A stretch of 64,000 bases of DNA from JASHPR01 sp963795055 (GCA_963795055.1 CAWCGJ010000043.1:62001-126000), one strand, 5' to 3'. Positions 1 to 9,202 are shown, counted from the stretch's first letter. Notes: generated by a model from the letters alone, not told the origin. Made by a program: numbers and translations.

Positions 1-368
1 ATGCCCAGGCGCGCGTCGCGCAGGTGATCGTGCCCGACTACCAGCTGTCGCTCGCCATCGGCAAGGAGGGCCAGAACGTAAGGCTCGCGGCCCGCCTGAC
101 CGGCTGGCGGATCGACATCCGGCCCGACAGCCCCGACGCTGACGCGCCCGTCGCCTCGGCCGCGCCGGAGGACGCGGGGCGCGGCGGCGCGGCCGGGGAG
201 AGCAAGGGCGGCGGAGACGGCGCGGGCCGGGCAGGCAGCGGGGCCGGCCCCGGTGAGGGCCGGACGGGCGGGGCGAAAGCCGCCGATGAGGCGCTCGCGA
301 CCGCGGTCCGCGATGCGCCGGGCCCGGCCCGTACCGTGCCCGGTGCCCCAGGCGCGCAGGCACGGTAA
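1..368 (+). CDS. nusA: NusA transcription termination/antitermination factor, C-terminal end (partial)
   Basis: The reading frame is open from base 3, so the gene begins upstream of the window. The visible part starts inside the second KH RNA-binding domain: it carries the IVPDYQLSLAIGKEGQNVRLA motif region with its GxxG loop (GKEG), followed by TGWRIDI, the usual end of the KH2 domain. After about residue 45 the protein turns into an Ala/Gly-rich acidic tail, common in actinobacterial NusA. NusA binds RNA polymerase and nascent RNA and modulates pausing. It heads the nusA-ylxR-infB-rbfA operon here; ylxR starts 2 bases after its stop. Identification is firm despite truncation. Confidence 0.93.
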   Translation, partial: AQARVAQVIVPDYQLSLAIGKEGQNVRLAARLTGWRIDIRPDSPDADAPVASAAPEDAGRGGAAGESKGGGDGAGRAGSGAGPGEGRTGGAKAADEALATAVRDAPGPARTVPGAPGAQAR

Positions 369-370
369 GC

Positions 371-742
371 TTGTCGGAGATGGCCACGCGGTTTCCGCGG
401 CAGGCTCGGTGCGCACCAGCGATACGAACCTGTGTGGGATGCGGAGCTCGCGCGGTCAAGTCCGACTTGCTTCGCGTGGTGGCAGCCGGGAATGAGGTTG
501 TTCCCGATGCCCCGGCGCGAAGGCCTGGCCGGGGCGCGTACCTGCATCCCAGCCAGGGATGCTTCGAGCAAGCGCAGCGCCGCCGGGCGTTCGCGCGAGC
601 GCTGCGGCTGCCGGGACCGCTGGGGACCGGCAGGCTCGCCGAGTATCTTGTGGAGTCGGGCCCGGGTCGGCCCGGGCCGCGACCCCGACGGGCGGCACGA
701 ACAGCAGGGCCGGGGCAACGCGGCCCGGAGAAAGCAGGCTGA
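371..742 (+). CDS. ylxR: YlxR family RNA-binding protein (DUF448)
   Basis: The product is about 120 residues, a little longer than typical YlxR. It has the family signature RTCVGCGAR near residue 19, followed by LLRVVA and the RRPGRGAYLHP motif, then a helix ending in RRAFARAL. The YlxR fold is a small basic protein thought to bind RNA or nucleoid DNA; in some bacteria it affects expression of metabolic genes. Start is either TTG 371 or the in-frame ATG 380; TTG 371 sits just after the nusA stop. The C-terminal 35 residues are a low-complexity Pro/Gly/Arg tail. Its position between nusA and infB is the conserved one. Confidence 0.9.
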   Translation: MSEMATRFPRQARCAPAIRTCVGCGARAVKSDLLRVVAAGNEVVPDAPARRPGRGAYLHPSQGCFEQAQRRRAFARALRLPGPLGTGRLAEYLVESGPGRPGPRPRRAARTAGPGQRGPEKAG

Positions 743-864
743 GATTGCGATGAGCGACCGATGAGCATGCGGCGATGAACAGCAGAAGCTGACGCCGGAC
801 GGAGCACGCGCTGCCCCGACCGGCTGACGGGTCCGGCCGAGCCGGACCGAGTAGAGGGAGCGCA

Positions 865-3800
865 GTGGCGAAGGTCCGGGTATACGAACTCGCGAAGGAG
901 TTCGGTGTAGAGAGCAAGGCCGTGATGGCCAAGCTCCAGGAAATGGGCGAGTTCGTGCGGTCGGCGTCGTCAACGATTGAGGCGCCGGTGGTCCGCAGGC
1001 TCAAGGAAGCGTTCGCAACCGAGCAGCCCAAGCAGGCGCGGGGCGGCCAGGCCGGGGACGGCCGCGCCACCGCGCAGCCCGCCGCGGCAGCACCGGCCGC
1101 GGCGGTACCAAGTGCGGCCGCGGTGGCGACGGCACCTGCCGGGGCGGATGGCGCGGCCGGGGAACCCCCGAGCGGCACCAACGGCCACAGTCCGGCCGTG
1201 CCCGCCGTGCCCGCGCCGGCCGCCAGCCCGGCGGAGAGTCCCGCCGGGACCGGCCCGGCCGATGGGCCCTCGCCCGCGGGCGGGCCTGCCGAGTCCCCCG
1301 AGCGGGCAAGACCGCCGGTTCCGTTCCCGCATGCCCAGCCGGACGAGCCGGCCGCGGCTGCGGCCGCGGCCACCGCGCCTGCCGCCGGAACGCCGGCCCC
1401 GGCGGCCCCGGGGCCGGCTACGCCGCGCCCAGGTCCCGCCGGGCCGAGGCCGGGCGCCCCCCGGCCGCCCGCGGGCACGCCCGGGCCGCCGCGGCCAGGT
1501 CCCCGGCCCGGTAACAACCCGTTCAGCTCCACGGCGACCGGAATGGGGTCGACGCCGCGAGGGGCCCGGCCGGGCCAGCCCGGAGCGCCGGGCGGGGCCG
1601 GCGGAGGCTCGACGGCCTTCGCCTCACCCCCGGGCACCGGCCAGCAGGCCGGCCAGGAGCGCCCGGAGCGCCCCGGCCGGGCGGCGGGCGCTTCCCCGCG
1701 CGGCCCGGTCCCAGCGGTCCTGGCGACGCGTCACGGCCTGGCGGCCCGCGGCCAGGCGGGCCCCGTCCCAGCCCGAGCAGCATGCCGCCCCGGCCGGCCG
1801 GCCGCGGGTCCGGCGGCTTCGCCGGCGCCGGCTCGGCCGGGTCCGGCGGGCCCGGCGGCCGCGGCGGCCCGGGCACGGGCACCCGGCCGGGCGGCCGCGG
1901 CGCCCCGGGCACAGGTCCGGGCGGCGGTGGCGGCGGCGGCCCGCGCGGCGCGGGCGGCGGCCAGCGGGCCGGCGTCGGCCCGTCCCGGCCCGGTGGCGGC
2001 GGCCGCGGGCGCAGCGGCACCCAGGGCGCGTTCGGGCGGCCGGGCGGCCGGCCGTCGCGCGGCCGGAAGTCGAAGAAGCAGCGGCGTCAGGAGTTCGACA
2101 ACATGCAGGCGCCGTCGATCGGCGGCGTGCAGATCCCGCGCGGGAACGGGCAGGTCATCCGGCTTTCGCGCGGCGCGTCGCTGAGCGACTTCGCCGACAA
2201 GATCGGCGTGAACCCGGCCTCGCTGGTCCAGGTGCTCTTCCACCTGGGCGAGATGGTGACCGCGACACAGTCGGTGAACGACGAGACGCTCCAGTTGCTC
2301 GGTGCCGAGCTGAACTACACGGTTCAGGTCGTCTCGCCGGAGGAAGAGGACAGGGAGCTCCTCGAGGCCTTTGACATCGAGTTCGGCGAGGACGAGGGCG
2401 ACGAGGGCGACCTGGTGGCCCGCCCGCCGGTGGTGACCGTGATGGGTCACGTCGATCACGGCAAGACCAAGCTGCTCGACGCGATCCGGCGTACGAACGT
2501 GGTGGCCCACGAGGCCGGCGGCATCACCCAGCACATCGGCGCGTACCAGGCCAACACCAAGGTCGACGGCCAGGAGCGGAAGATCACCTTCATCGACACG
2601 CCTGGTCACGAGGCCTTCACCGCCATGCGTGCCCGCGGTGCCGAGACGACCGACCTGGTCGTGCTCGTGGTCGCGGCGGACGATGGCGTGAAGCCGCAGA
2701 CCACCGAGGCGCTCAACCACGCCCAGGCGGCCGGCGTGCCGATCGTGGTGGCCGTGAACAAGATCGACAAGGAGGGCGCCGACCCGGCCCGGGTCCGGGC
2801 CCAGCTCACCGAGTACGGGCTGGTGGCCGAGGAATTCGGCGGCCAGAACCTGTTCGTCGACGTCTCGGCCCGGGAGGGCACCGGCATCGACGAGCTGCTC
2901 GAGGCGATCGTGCTGACCGCAGACGCGGAGCTGGACCTGCGCGCCAATCCCGACCAGCAGGCTCAGGGCGTCGCGATCGAGGCCCAGCTGGACAAGGGCC
3001 GCGGCCCGGTCGCCACCGTGCTCGTGCAGCGCGGAACGCTCAGGATCGGTGACTCGATCGTCTGTGGCGAGGCGTTCGGCCGGGTGCGGGCGATGCTCGA
3101 CGAGAACGGCGACCCGGTCATCGAGGCGCCGCCGTCCCGGCCGGTGCAGGTCCTCGGTCTCACCGCGGTGCCCAACGCCGGCGACAGCTTCCTGGTGGTC
3201 GATGATGACCGGATCGCCCGGCAGATCGCCGAGCGGCGTGAGGCCAGGGAGCGGAGCGCGATGTTCGCGCAGCGGCGGCCGCGGGTCACCCTGGAGGACC
3301 TGGAGTCGGCGCTGAAGTCCGGCGAGCGGGAAGAGCTGCTGCTCATCATCAAGGGCGACGTGTCCGGCTCGGTGGAGGCGCTCGAAGATGCCCTGCTCCA
3401 GCTGGATGTCGGCGAGGAAGTGGTGCTGCGGGTCATCGGCCGCGGCGTCGGCGCGATCACCCAGGACGATGTCAACCTGGCCATCGCGTCCGAGGCCGTG
3501 ATTATCGGCTTCAACGTCCGGCCGCCGGCCGGGCTGGCGAACTCGCCCAGCGCGAGGGCGTGGACATCCGCTACTACTCGGTGATCTACCAGGCCATCGA
3601 GGAGGTCGAGGCCGCGCTCAAGGGCATGCTGAAGCCCGTCTTCGAGGAAGCCCAGCTGGGTACCGCGGAGATACGGGAGGTCTTCCGGGTGCCGCGGGTC
3701 GGCAACGTGGCCGGCTGCATCGTCCGCTCCGGCACGATCACCCGCAACAGCAAGGCCCGCCTGATCCGCGACGGCGTGGTGATCTCGGGCAACCTCAGCG

Positions 3801-3940
3801 TCGAGTCGCTGCGCCGGTTCAAGGACGACGTGACCGAGGTCCGCGAGGGCTTCGAGTGCGGTATCGGCCTCGGCTACAACGACGTGCGCGTCGCCGACGT
3901 CATCGAGACCTTCGAGATGCGGGAGAAGCCCCGGACATAA
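865..3940 (+). CDS. infB: Translation initiation factor IF-2, reading frame interrupted by two apparent 1-base deletions
   Basis: IF-2 is the GTPase that places initiator tRNA on the 30S subunit. Start GTG 865 follows a GGGAG-type Shine-Dalgarno. The N-terminal IF2_N domain (AKVRVYELAKEFGVESKAVM) is in frame 1, then a long Ala/Pro/Gly linker. Between about 1620 and 1780 the frame must shift to frame 3, which carries the GTPase domain: GHVDHGKT at 2445-2468, DTPGH near 2594, NKID near 2755. At about 3525-3530 the frame shifts again to frame 2 for the last domain (ELAQREGVDIRYYSV to EMREKPRT). Each shift fits one missing base; corrected length is about 1025 residues, normal for actinobacteria. 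An ATG at 1782 could start an internal product. Sequence error is likelier than loss of an essential gene. Confidence 0.93.
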
Positions 3941-4035
3941 TTTCCGCGAGCCAGAGGACTACGAGGCCGCCCCGAACCGAGGAGCGAGGAGGGAAGACGG
4001 CGGGTCCAAGCGCCCCGGAGGCAAGCAGAAGAAAC

Positions 4036-4332
4036 ATGTATATAGGCGCCTTGACCCTGGACGTGCTGCTCGGTGACGTGCGGTCGCTGAAGCAGAAGCG
4101 TTCCGCGGTCCGGCCGCTGATCGCCGAGGTGAACCGGCTCTTCCCGGGCGCGTCCGTGGCCGAGACCGGGCACCTGGACCTGCACCGGCGGGCGGAGATC
4201 GGCGTCGCGGTGGCGGCCCCGACGGCGGCGCGTGCCGTTGAGGTCCTCGAGGCTTGCGAGCGCTTCGTCGCGGGGCGCCCCGACATCGAGCTGCTGTCCG
4301 CGCGGCAGCGGCTGTTCAGCGAGGAGGAGTGA
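4036..4332 (+). CDS. DUF503 family protein (YlxP-like)
   Basis: This small gene encodes 98 residues starting MYIGALTLDVLLGDVRSLKQKRS, the typical opening of DUF503 proteins, and ending with the usual LLSARQRLFSEEE-like tail. DUF503 proteins have a ferredoxin-like alpha/beta fold, and YlxP has been linked to ribosome maturation in the nusA-infB-rbfA operon. The ATG at 4036 is chosen because the similarity begins there, although the frame is open further upstream. rbfA begins 7 bases after its stop, so the two are probably co-transcribed. The segment just upstream (about 3970-4034) resembles one before truB. Confidence 0.85.
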   Translation: MYIGALTLDVLLGDVRSLKQKRSAVRPLIAEVNRLFPGASVAETGHLDLHRRAEIGVAVAAPTAARAVEVLEACERFVAGRPDIELLSARQRLFSEEE

Positions 4333-4339
4333 GCAAGCC

Positions 4340-4891
4340 ATGGTGGACACGGCCCGGGCGCGCCGGCTGAGCGAGGCGATCATGCAGATCGTCGCCGAGA
4401 TGCTGGAGCGGCGGATCAAGGACCCCCGGCTCGGCTTCGTCACGGTGACCGAGGCCCGGGTGACCGGCGACCTGCGTGAGGCCACGGTGTTCTACACGGT
4501 CTACGGCTCCGACTCCGAGCGGGTGGAATCGGCGGCCGCGCTGGCCAGCGCGGCCGGCCTGATCCGGTCGGAGGTCGGCAGGCAGACCGGCCTGAAGCAC
4601 ACCCCGTCGATTGCCTTCGAGCCGGACACGGTGCCCGACGCGGCCCGGAACATCGAGGAGCTCGTGGCCCGGGCCCGGATGGCCGACGCGGCGGTCGCCG
4701 CCGCCCGGGAGGGCGCCAGGCCCGCGGGCGACCCGGACCCCTACCGCGTCCGGGCCGACCCCGATGAGGAGCCGGACGGTGACCTCGAAGCGGACTCATC
4801 GGCCGCCCCGGCCGACGGGCCGGAGGGCGGCCTGCGCGGCCCGCTCGGCGACTACCCGGCCCCGGAGGGGCGGCGAGCCGCCGGAGCCTGA
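4340..4891 (+). CDS. rbfA: Ribosome-binding factor A
   Basis: RbfA assists 30S subunit maturation, acting on the 16S rRNA 5' region. The product is 183 residues. The KH-like fold spans about residues 1-115, with characteristic stretches ARARRLSEAIMQIVAEML, DPRLGFVTVTEARVTGDL, and a region ending PSIAFEPDTVPDAARNIEELV. After residue 125 there is an acidic Asp/Glu/Pro-rich extension not needed for the fold, as often seen in actinobacteria. It starts at ATG 4340, 7 bases downstream of the DUF503 gene. It is in its conserved position after infB. Confidence 0.93.
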   Translation: MVDTARARRLSEAIMQIVAEMLERRIKDPRLGFVTVTEARVTGDLREATVFYTVYGSDSERVESAAALASAAGLIRSEVGRQTGLKHTPSIAFEPDTVPDAARNIEELVARARMADAAVAAAREGARPAGDPDPYRVRADPDEEPDGDLEADSSAAPADGPEGGLRGPLGDYPAPEGRRAAGA

Positions 4892-5116
4892 CCGGCCGGG
4901 CTCGCCCCTGCCGTCCCCGCGCGCAGGCTCAGCCACCGCCGGCGCGCCGGCCGGGGCCGGGCCGGCTCCGCGGGCCGCACCCTCAGCCATATCGTCGGCC
5001 GGGCGCGCGGCGGTACCGGGGGTTACGGCCCTGATCTTTCCCGGCCCCGAGGCGCGGCGCGGCGCTCTGCGCGATTACCCCGCGCCCGGTGACGGCTGCG
5101 CGAGATACTCACGGTC

Positions 5117-6460
5117 GTGACAGACGATCACCCCCCAGTCCCGGGTCAGAGTTCAGGTACAGACGCCCGCACTGCGGGTCCTGACGCTGGCGGCCCCGGT
5201 CCCGCCGACCCGGCCGGCCCGGACGCCGAGGCGGAGTGGTCTCGCGCCGTCAAGATCCTTGACGGCGCCACCGAGATCTGCCTGGCCTGTCACGTCCGTC
5301 CGGACGGGGACGCGCTCGGCTCGATGCTCGCGGTCGCGCACGCGCTGCGCGCGCGCCAGCCCGCAGCACGAGCCGGCACCGCGCGGCACGATGGCACCGC
5401 GCGACGGGATGGCACCGCGCGGCACGATGGCACCGCGTGGCGGGATGGAGCCGACGTGCCGCCGCCGGCCGTCCGCATCGTCGCGTCGTTCGGCGACCTG
5501 CCGTTCGAGATTCCCCGCATCCTCCGCTTCCTGCCCGGCACGGACCTGCTCAGCCCGCCGGATGCCTTTCCCGAGCGGCCGCAGGTCATGGTGACCTTCG
5601 ACGCAGCCAGCGCGGACCGGCTCGGCATCCTGGAGGCGCGCGCCTGCCGGGCGGACGAGCTGATCGTCCTGGACCACCACGCGTCCAACACCAGGTTCGG
5701 CACCGTCAACCTGGTCGACCCGGCGGCCGCGGCGACCGCCGTGCTGGCGTTCGACCTGATCCGCAGGCTGGACGTGGAGATCTCCCGGGACATCGCGCTC
5801 GGCCTGTACGCCGGGCTGGTCACGGACACCGGCTCGTTCAAGTACTCGACCACGTCGCCGCGGGTGCACCAGCTGGCGGCGCGGCTGCTGCAGACCGGCA
5901 TCGAGCCGGGGGTGGTCGCACACGAGTTGTGGGACCGCAGCCCGTTCGGGTTCCTGGGCCTGCTGTCGGCGGCGCTCGGCCGGGCCCAGCTCGAGCCGGC
6001 CGGCGCGGCCGGTTACGGGCTAGTCTGGACGACGGTCACGCGCGGTGACCGGGCCGCATACGGGCTGCCGTTCGAGGTCGCCGAATCGGTCATCGACGTG
6101 GTGCGCCGGGCCGACGAGGCCGACGTGGCGGTCGTGCTCAAGGAAGACGATGACGGGTGCTGGCAGGTGTCGGCGAGATCCAAGGGCCGGGCGGACGTCG
6201 GGCGGGCATGCGTGGCGCTCGGCGGCGGGGGCCACGCCCTGGCGGCCGGGTTCACCGCGCACGGCACGGCGGCCGAGGTGATGACCGCGCTGCGCGGGCA
6301 GCTCGCAACCGGACCGGACGGCCCGAGCGAGCCAAAGGGGCGCGGTGCCGCCTGGACTGAGGAGCGAGGGAGCGTGCGACCGAGCGACGAGGGAAGGCGG
6401 CGCACTGAAGGGGGAAGGGGAGGTGGGCGGGTGCCCCCGAGGCGAGCGAGGGACAAATAG
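5117..6460 (+). CDS. nrnA: Bifunctional oligoribonuclease / PAP phosphatase (DHH/DHHA1 family)
   Basis: NrnA-type enzymes degrade nanoRNAs and dephosphorylate 3'-phosphoadenosine 5'-phosphate. The protein is 447 residues from GTG 5117. DHH-domain motifs are visible: HVRPDGDALGS near residue 60, MVTFDAASADRLG, LDHHASNTRFG, and GLVTDTGSFKYSTT. The DHHA1 domain ends with the GGGGHALAAGF signature. Two oddities: a hexapeptide tandem repeat (GTARHD-like, four units) is inserted after the first motif, and the last 37 residues are a basic, repeat-derived tail. About 225 bases separate it from rbfA, so it may have its own promoter. It is followed after 2 bases by truB. Confidence 0.9.
   Translation: MTDDHPPVPGQSSGTDARTAGPDAGGPGPADPAGPDAEAEWSRAVKILDGATEICLACHVRPDGDALGSMLAVAHALRARQPAARAGTARHDGTARRDGTARHDGTAWRDGADVPPPAVRIVASFGDLPFEIPRILRFLPGTDLLSPPDAFPERPQVMVTFDAASADRLGILEARACRADELIVLDHHASNTRFGTVNLVDPAAAATAVLAFDLIRRLDVEISRDIALGLYAGLVTDTGSFKYSTTSPRVHQLAARLLQTGIEPGVVAHELWDRSPFGFLGLLSAALGRAQLEPAGAAGYGLVWTTVTRGDRAAYGLPFEVAESVIDVVRRADEADVAVVLKEDDDGCWQVSARSKGRADVGRACVALGGGGHALAAGFTAHGTAAEVMTALRGQLATGPDGPSEPKGRGAAWTEERGSVRPSDEGRRRTEGGRGGGRVPPRRARDK
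5375..5446 (+). repeat. In-frame 18-bp tandem repeat, four copies, inside nrnA
   Basis: Four consecutive 18-bp units beginning GGCACCGCG encode GTARHD, GTARRD, GTARHD and GTAWRD. Units 1 and 3 are identical; units 2 and 4 differ at a few bases. Because 18 is a multiple of three, copy-number change would not break the frame. The repeat lies between the first DHH motif and the next core strand, where a surface loop is expected. Confidence 0.9.
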
Positions 6461-6462
6461 CA

Positions 6463-7344
6463 GTGCCCGCGGCCAGCGGCCTGGTCATCGTCGACAAGCC
6501 GGCCGGTCGGACCTCGCACGACGTGGTGGCGCAGATCCGCCGCCTGGCCGGGACCCGCCGGGTCGGGCACGCCGGCACGCTGGACCCGATGGCCACCGGG
6601 GTGCTCGTGGTCGGGGTGGAGAAGGCCACCCGGCTGCTCGGCCATCTCGCGCTGACCGAGAAGGAGTACACCGCCACGATCCGGCTCGGCCAGGCCACCG
6701 ACACCGACGACGCGGACGGCGTGATCATCGCCGAGACCTCGGCGGCCGCGGTCTCGCAGGCCGGGCTCGAGGGCGCCGCGGCCGCGCTGACCGGCGAGAT
6801 CCAGCAGGTCCCGCCGGGTTTCAGCGCCATCAAGGTGTCCGGGAAGCGCGCCTACCGGCTGGCCCGGGAGGGCGCCGCCCCCGAGCTCGCGGCGCGGACC
6901 GTCACCGTGAGTTCCTTCACCATCCTCGCCGTGCGGCGCCGCGGCGACCTGCTCGACGCCGACGTGGCCGTGACCTGCTCCAGCGGGACCTACATCCGGG
7001 CGCTGGCCCGTGACCTGGGCGCGTCCCTCGGCGTGGGCGGCCACCTCACCGCGCTGCGGCGCACCCGGGTGGGCCCTTACGAGATCGGCCAGGCCCGCAC
7101 CCTGGAACAACTCGCGGCCTCGTTCACCGTGATCCCGCTGGCCGAGGCCGCGGGCGTGACGTTCAGGCGCCTGAATCTGACTGAGGAGGACGCCCGCCTG
7201 GTCGCGCACGGGCGGAGGCTGCCTGCGGCGAAGCTCGGTGCCGGGCGCGGGCCGGTCGCGGCCTTCGCCCCGGACGGCTCGCTGATCGCGCTGCTCACCG
7301 AGGAGGACGGGCAGGCCAGGCCGCTCGCCGTCTTCGTGCCGTGA
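6463..7344 (+). CDS. truB: tRNA pseudouridine(55) synthase
   Basis: TruB converts U55 of tRNA to pseudouridine. The 293-residue product has the catalytic motif GHAGTLDPMATG with the nucleophilic Asp at residue 41, the early KPAGRTSHDVV motif, the KEYTATIRLG strand, the SAIKVSGKRAYRLAR motif near residue 125, and CSSGTYIRALARDLG. The C-terminal part carries an actinobacterial TruB_C/PUA-like domain ending at LAVFVP. Start is GTG 6463, 2 bases after nrnA, suggesting coupled translation. The usual family length is 290-310, so it is intact. Confidence 0.95.
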   Translation: MPAASGLVIVDKPAGRTSHDVVAQIRRLAGTRRVGHAGTLDPMATGVLVVGVEKATRLLGHLALTEKEYTATIRLGQATDTDDADGVIIAETSAAAVSQAGLEGAAAALTGEIQQVPPGFSAIKVSGKRAYRLAREGAAPELAARTVTVSSFTILAVRRRGDLLDADVAVTCSSGTYIRALARDLGASLGVGGHLTALRRTRVGPYEIGQARTLEQLAASFTVIPLAEAAGVTFRRLNLTEEDARLVAHGRRLPAAKLGAGRGPVAAFAPDGSLIALLTEEDGQARPLAVFVP

Positions 7345-7368
7345 CGCTGGCGCGGCTACCATGCAGCG

Positions 7369-8106
7369 GTGGCGGAGATCGAGATCGTGACCACCGCGGA
7401 CCGCCCCGACCTTGACGACCAGGCCCGGGCCGCGCTGCGCGGGGTCTGGCCCGAGTTCATCTTCCACGACTCGCTCGTCGCCGCCTACCTGGAACGGGTC
7501 GAGGCCTACTTCCCGCGCTACGACGTGCTCCTGCTGGCGCGGGGCGAGGTGGTGGCCGGCGGCTGGGGGGTTCCGCTCCTCTGGAACGCGACGGCCGCCG
7601 CGCTGCCCGACGGCTACGACGGGGCGATGATCCGTGCGGTCGAAGGCCACGAGAACTCGGTCGAGCCGGACACGCTGTGCGTCATGGCCGCCGCGGTCAA
7701 GCCGGGCCACCAGGGCACCGGGCTCGCCGGGCGGGTGCTGACCGCGCTGCGCGAGCGCGCGGTGTCCGACGGGCTGCGGCGGGTGATCGCCCCGGTGCGG
7801 CCGGCGCTCAAGGCCCGGTACCCGCTGACCCCGATGACCCAGTTCGCCCGGTGGGCGCGCGGCGACGGGCTGCATCTCGACCCGTGGATCCGCACCCACC
7901 AGCGCCTCGGCGCGCGCATCCTGCGGCCCGCCCCGCGGTCCATGCTGATCACCGGGACCGTGGCCGAGTGGGAGGACTGGGCGAAGATGGCGTTCCCGCA
8001 GACCGGGCGCTACGTGGTGCCGGACGCGCTGGACCTGGTGCGCATCGACCGGGCGGCCGACCGCGGCACGTACGCCGAGACCAACCTGTGGATGCGGCAC
8101 CGGTAG
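7369..8106 (+). CDS. GNAT family N-acetyltransferase
   Basis: The 245-residue protein shows a GNAT fold. The acetyl-CoA pyrophosphate loop is PGHQGTGLAGRVL near residue 115, preceded by a strand with LCVMAAAVKP and followed by a helix ALRERAVSDGLRRVIAPVRP. The C-terminal half (DGLHLDPWIRTHQRLGARIL) resembles uncharacterised actinobacterial acetyltransferases. The substrate cannot be deduced. It starts at GTG 7369, 24 bases after truB, and is followed 49 bases later by ribF, so it sits inside the otherwise conserved truB-ribF interval. Family assignment is good; function is open. Confidence 0.75.
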   Translation: MAEIEIVTTADRPDLDDQARAALRGVWPEFIFHDSLVAAYLERVEAYFPRYDVLLLARGEVVAGGWGVPLLWNATAAALPDGYDGAMIRAVEGHENSVEPDTLCVMAAAVKPGHQGTGLAGRVLTALRERAVSDGLRRVIAPVRPALKARYPLTPMTQFARWARGDGLHLDPWIRTHQRLGARILRPAPRSMLITGTVAEWEDWAKMAFPQTGRYVVPDALDLVRIDRAADRGTYAETNLWMRHR

Positions 8107-8155
8107 ATGGCAGGCTTGGAGCGTCACCGCAGCGCGAGCGGGGGAGGATCGGTAC

Positions 8156-9106
8156 ATGTACCGCTGGCAGGGCCTGGACGACGTGCCCGACGGCTGGGGT
8201 CCCTCCGTGGTCACGATCGGAGTCTTCGACGGCGTCCACCGGGGTCATCAGCGCATCGTCGGCCGGGCCACCGCGGCCGCGGCGGAGCTGCGGCTGCCGG
8301 TGGTGGTGGTCACCTTCGACCCGCACCCGGACGAGGTGATACGGCCCGGTGCGCACCCGCCGCACCTGGGCACGGCCCGGCGGCGCGCCGAGCTGCTGGC
8401 CGGGCTGGGCGTGGACGCGGTCTGCGTGCTGCCGTTCACCCGCGAGTTCTCGGAGCTGGGGCCCGACGAGTTCGTCCACGCCGTGCTGGTGGAGCGGCTG
8501 CACGCGGTGCAGGTGGTCGTGGGGGAGGACTTCCGGTTCGGCTACCGCGCCGCGGGCGACGTCGCGCTGCTGGCCGAGCTCGGTGACAAGTACGACTTCA
8601 CGGCGGAGGGCGTGCCGCTGCTGGCCGACGACGGGGTGCGGATCTCCTCCAGCGAGATCAGGGAGCGGCTCGCGGCCGGGGACGTGGCGGCCGCCGCGCG
8701 GGACCTGGGACGCCCGCACCGGGTGGAGGGCGTGGTGGTACGCGGCCAGCGGCGCGGCCGGGCGCTCGGCTTCCCGACCGCCAACCTGGAGACGCCGCCG
8801 CACACCGCGATCCCCGCGGACGGCGTCTACGCGGGCTGGCTCATCAGCCTCGATCCGGGCGGCGAGGAGCAGGAACGCTGGCCGGCCGCGATCTCGGTCG
8901 GCACGAACCCGACGTTCGGCGAGACCGAACGCAGCGTCGAGGCCTACGCGCTGGACCGGGACGACCTGGATCTGTACGGCACGCACGTCGCGGTGGACTT
9001 CGTGGCCCGGCTGCGGGGGCAGGTGCGGTTCGGTTCCGCGGACGAGCTGGTCACGCAGATGCACCGCGACGTGGACGCCGCCCGCACGCTCCTGGCGGGC
9101 GGCTAG
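8156..9106 (+). CDS. ribF: Bifunctional riboflavin kinase / FAD synthetase
   Basis: RibF phosphorylates riboflavin to FMN and adenylates FMN to FAD. The 316-residue protein has two domains. Residues about 15-180 form the nucleotidyltransferase-like FAD synthetase with GVFDGVHRGHQ (HxGH-type motif), VVTFDPHP and the ISSSEIRERL motif. Residues about 185-310 form the riboflavin kinase with RGRALGFPTANL, where the PTAN motif binds Mg-ATP, and a late VDFVARLRGQVRF strand. Start is ATG 8156. It sits upstream of rpsO as in many actinobacteria. Length and motifs are complete. Confidence 0.95.
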   Translation: MYRWQGLDDVPDGWGPSVVTIGVFDGVHRGHQRIVGRATAAAAELRLPVVVVTFDPHPDEVIRPGAHPPHLGTARRRAELLAGLGVDAVCVLPFTREFSELGPDEFVHAVLVERLHAVQVVVGEDFRFGYRAAGDVALLAELGDKYDFTAEGVPLLADDGVRISSSEIRERLAAGDVAAAARDLGRPHRVEGVVVRGQRRGRALGFPTANLETPPHTAIPADGVYAGWLISLDPGGEEQERWPAAISVGTNPTFGETERSVEAYALDRDDLDLYGTHVAVDFVARLRGQVRFGSADELVTQMHRDVDAARTLLAGG

Positions 9107-9202
9107 GAAGTTTTCCGCCGCCGATCGCGTTGTAGTGATCGGTGTCAGGTATGTCCGGCACCTGGCCTGGCGGGGCCGGCCGGCATGGTACGGTAAGTAA
9201 CC

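Noticed and set aside
3856..4035. Upstream extension of the DUF503 gene to 3856
   Set aside because: It overlaps the infB 3' end in another frame and lacks family similarity; ATG 4036 matches the family start.
6013..8214. 733-residue open frame on - across nrnA, truB and the acetyltransferase
   Set aside because: Composition is typical of antisense reading of GC-rich genes (Arg/Gly/Pro/His-rich), and three well-supported genes occupy the + strand.
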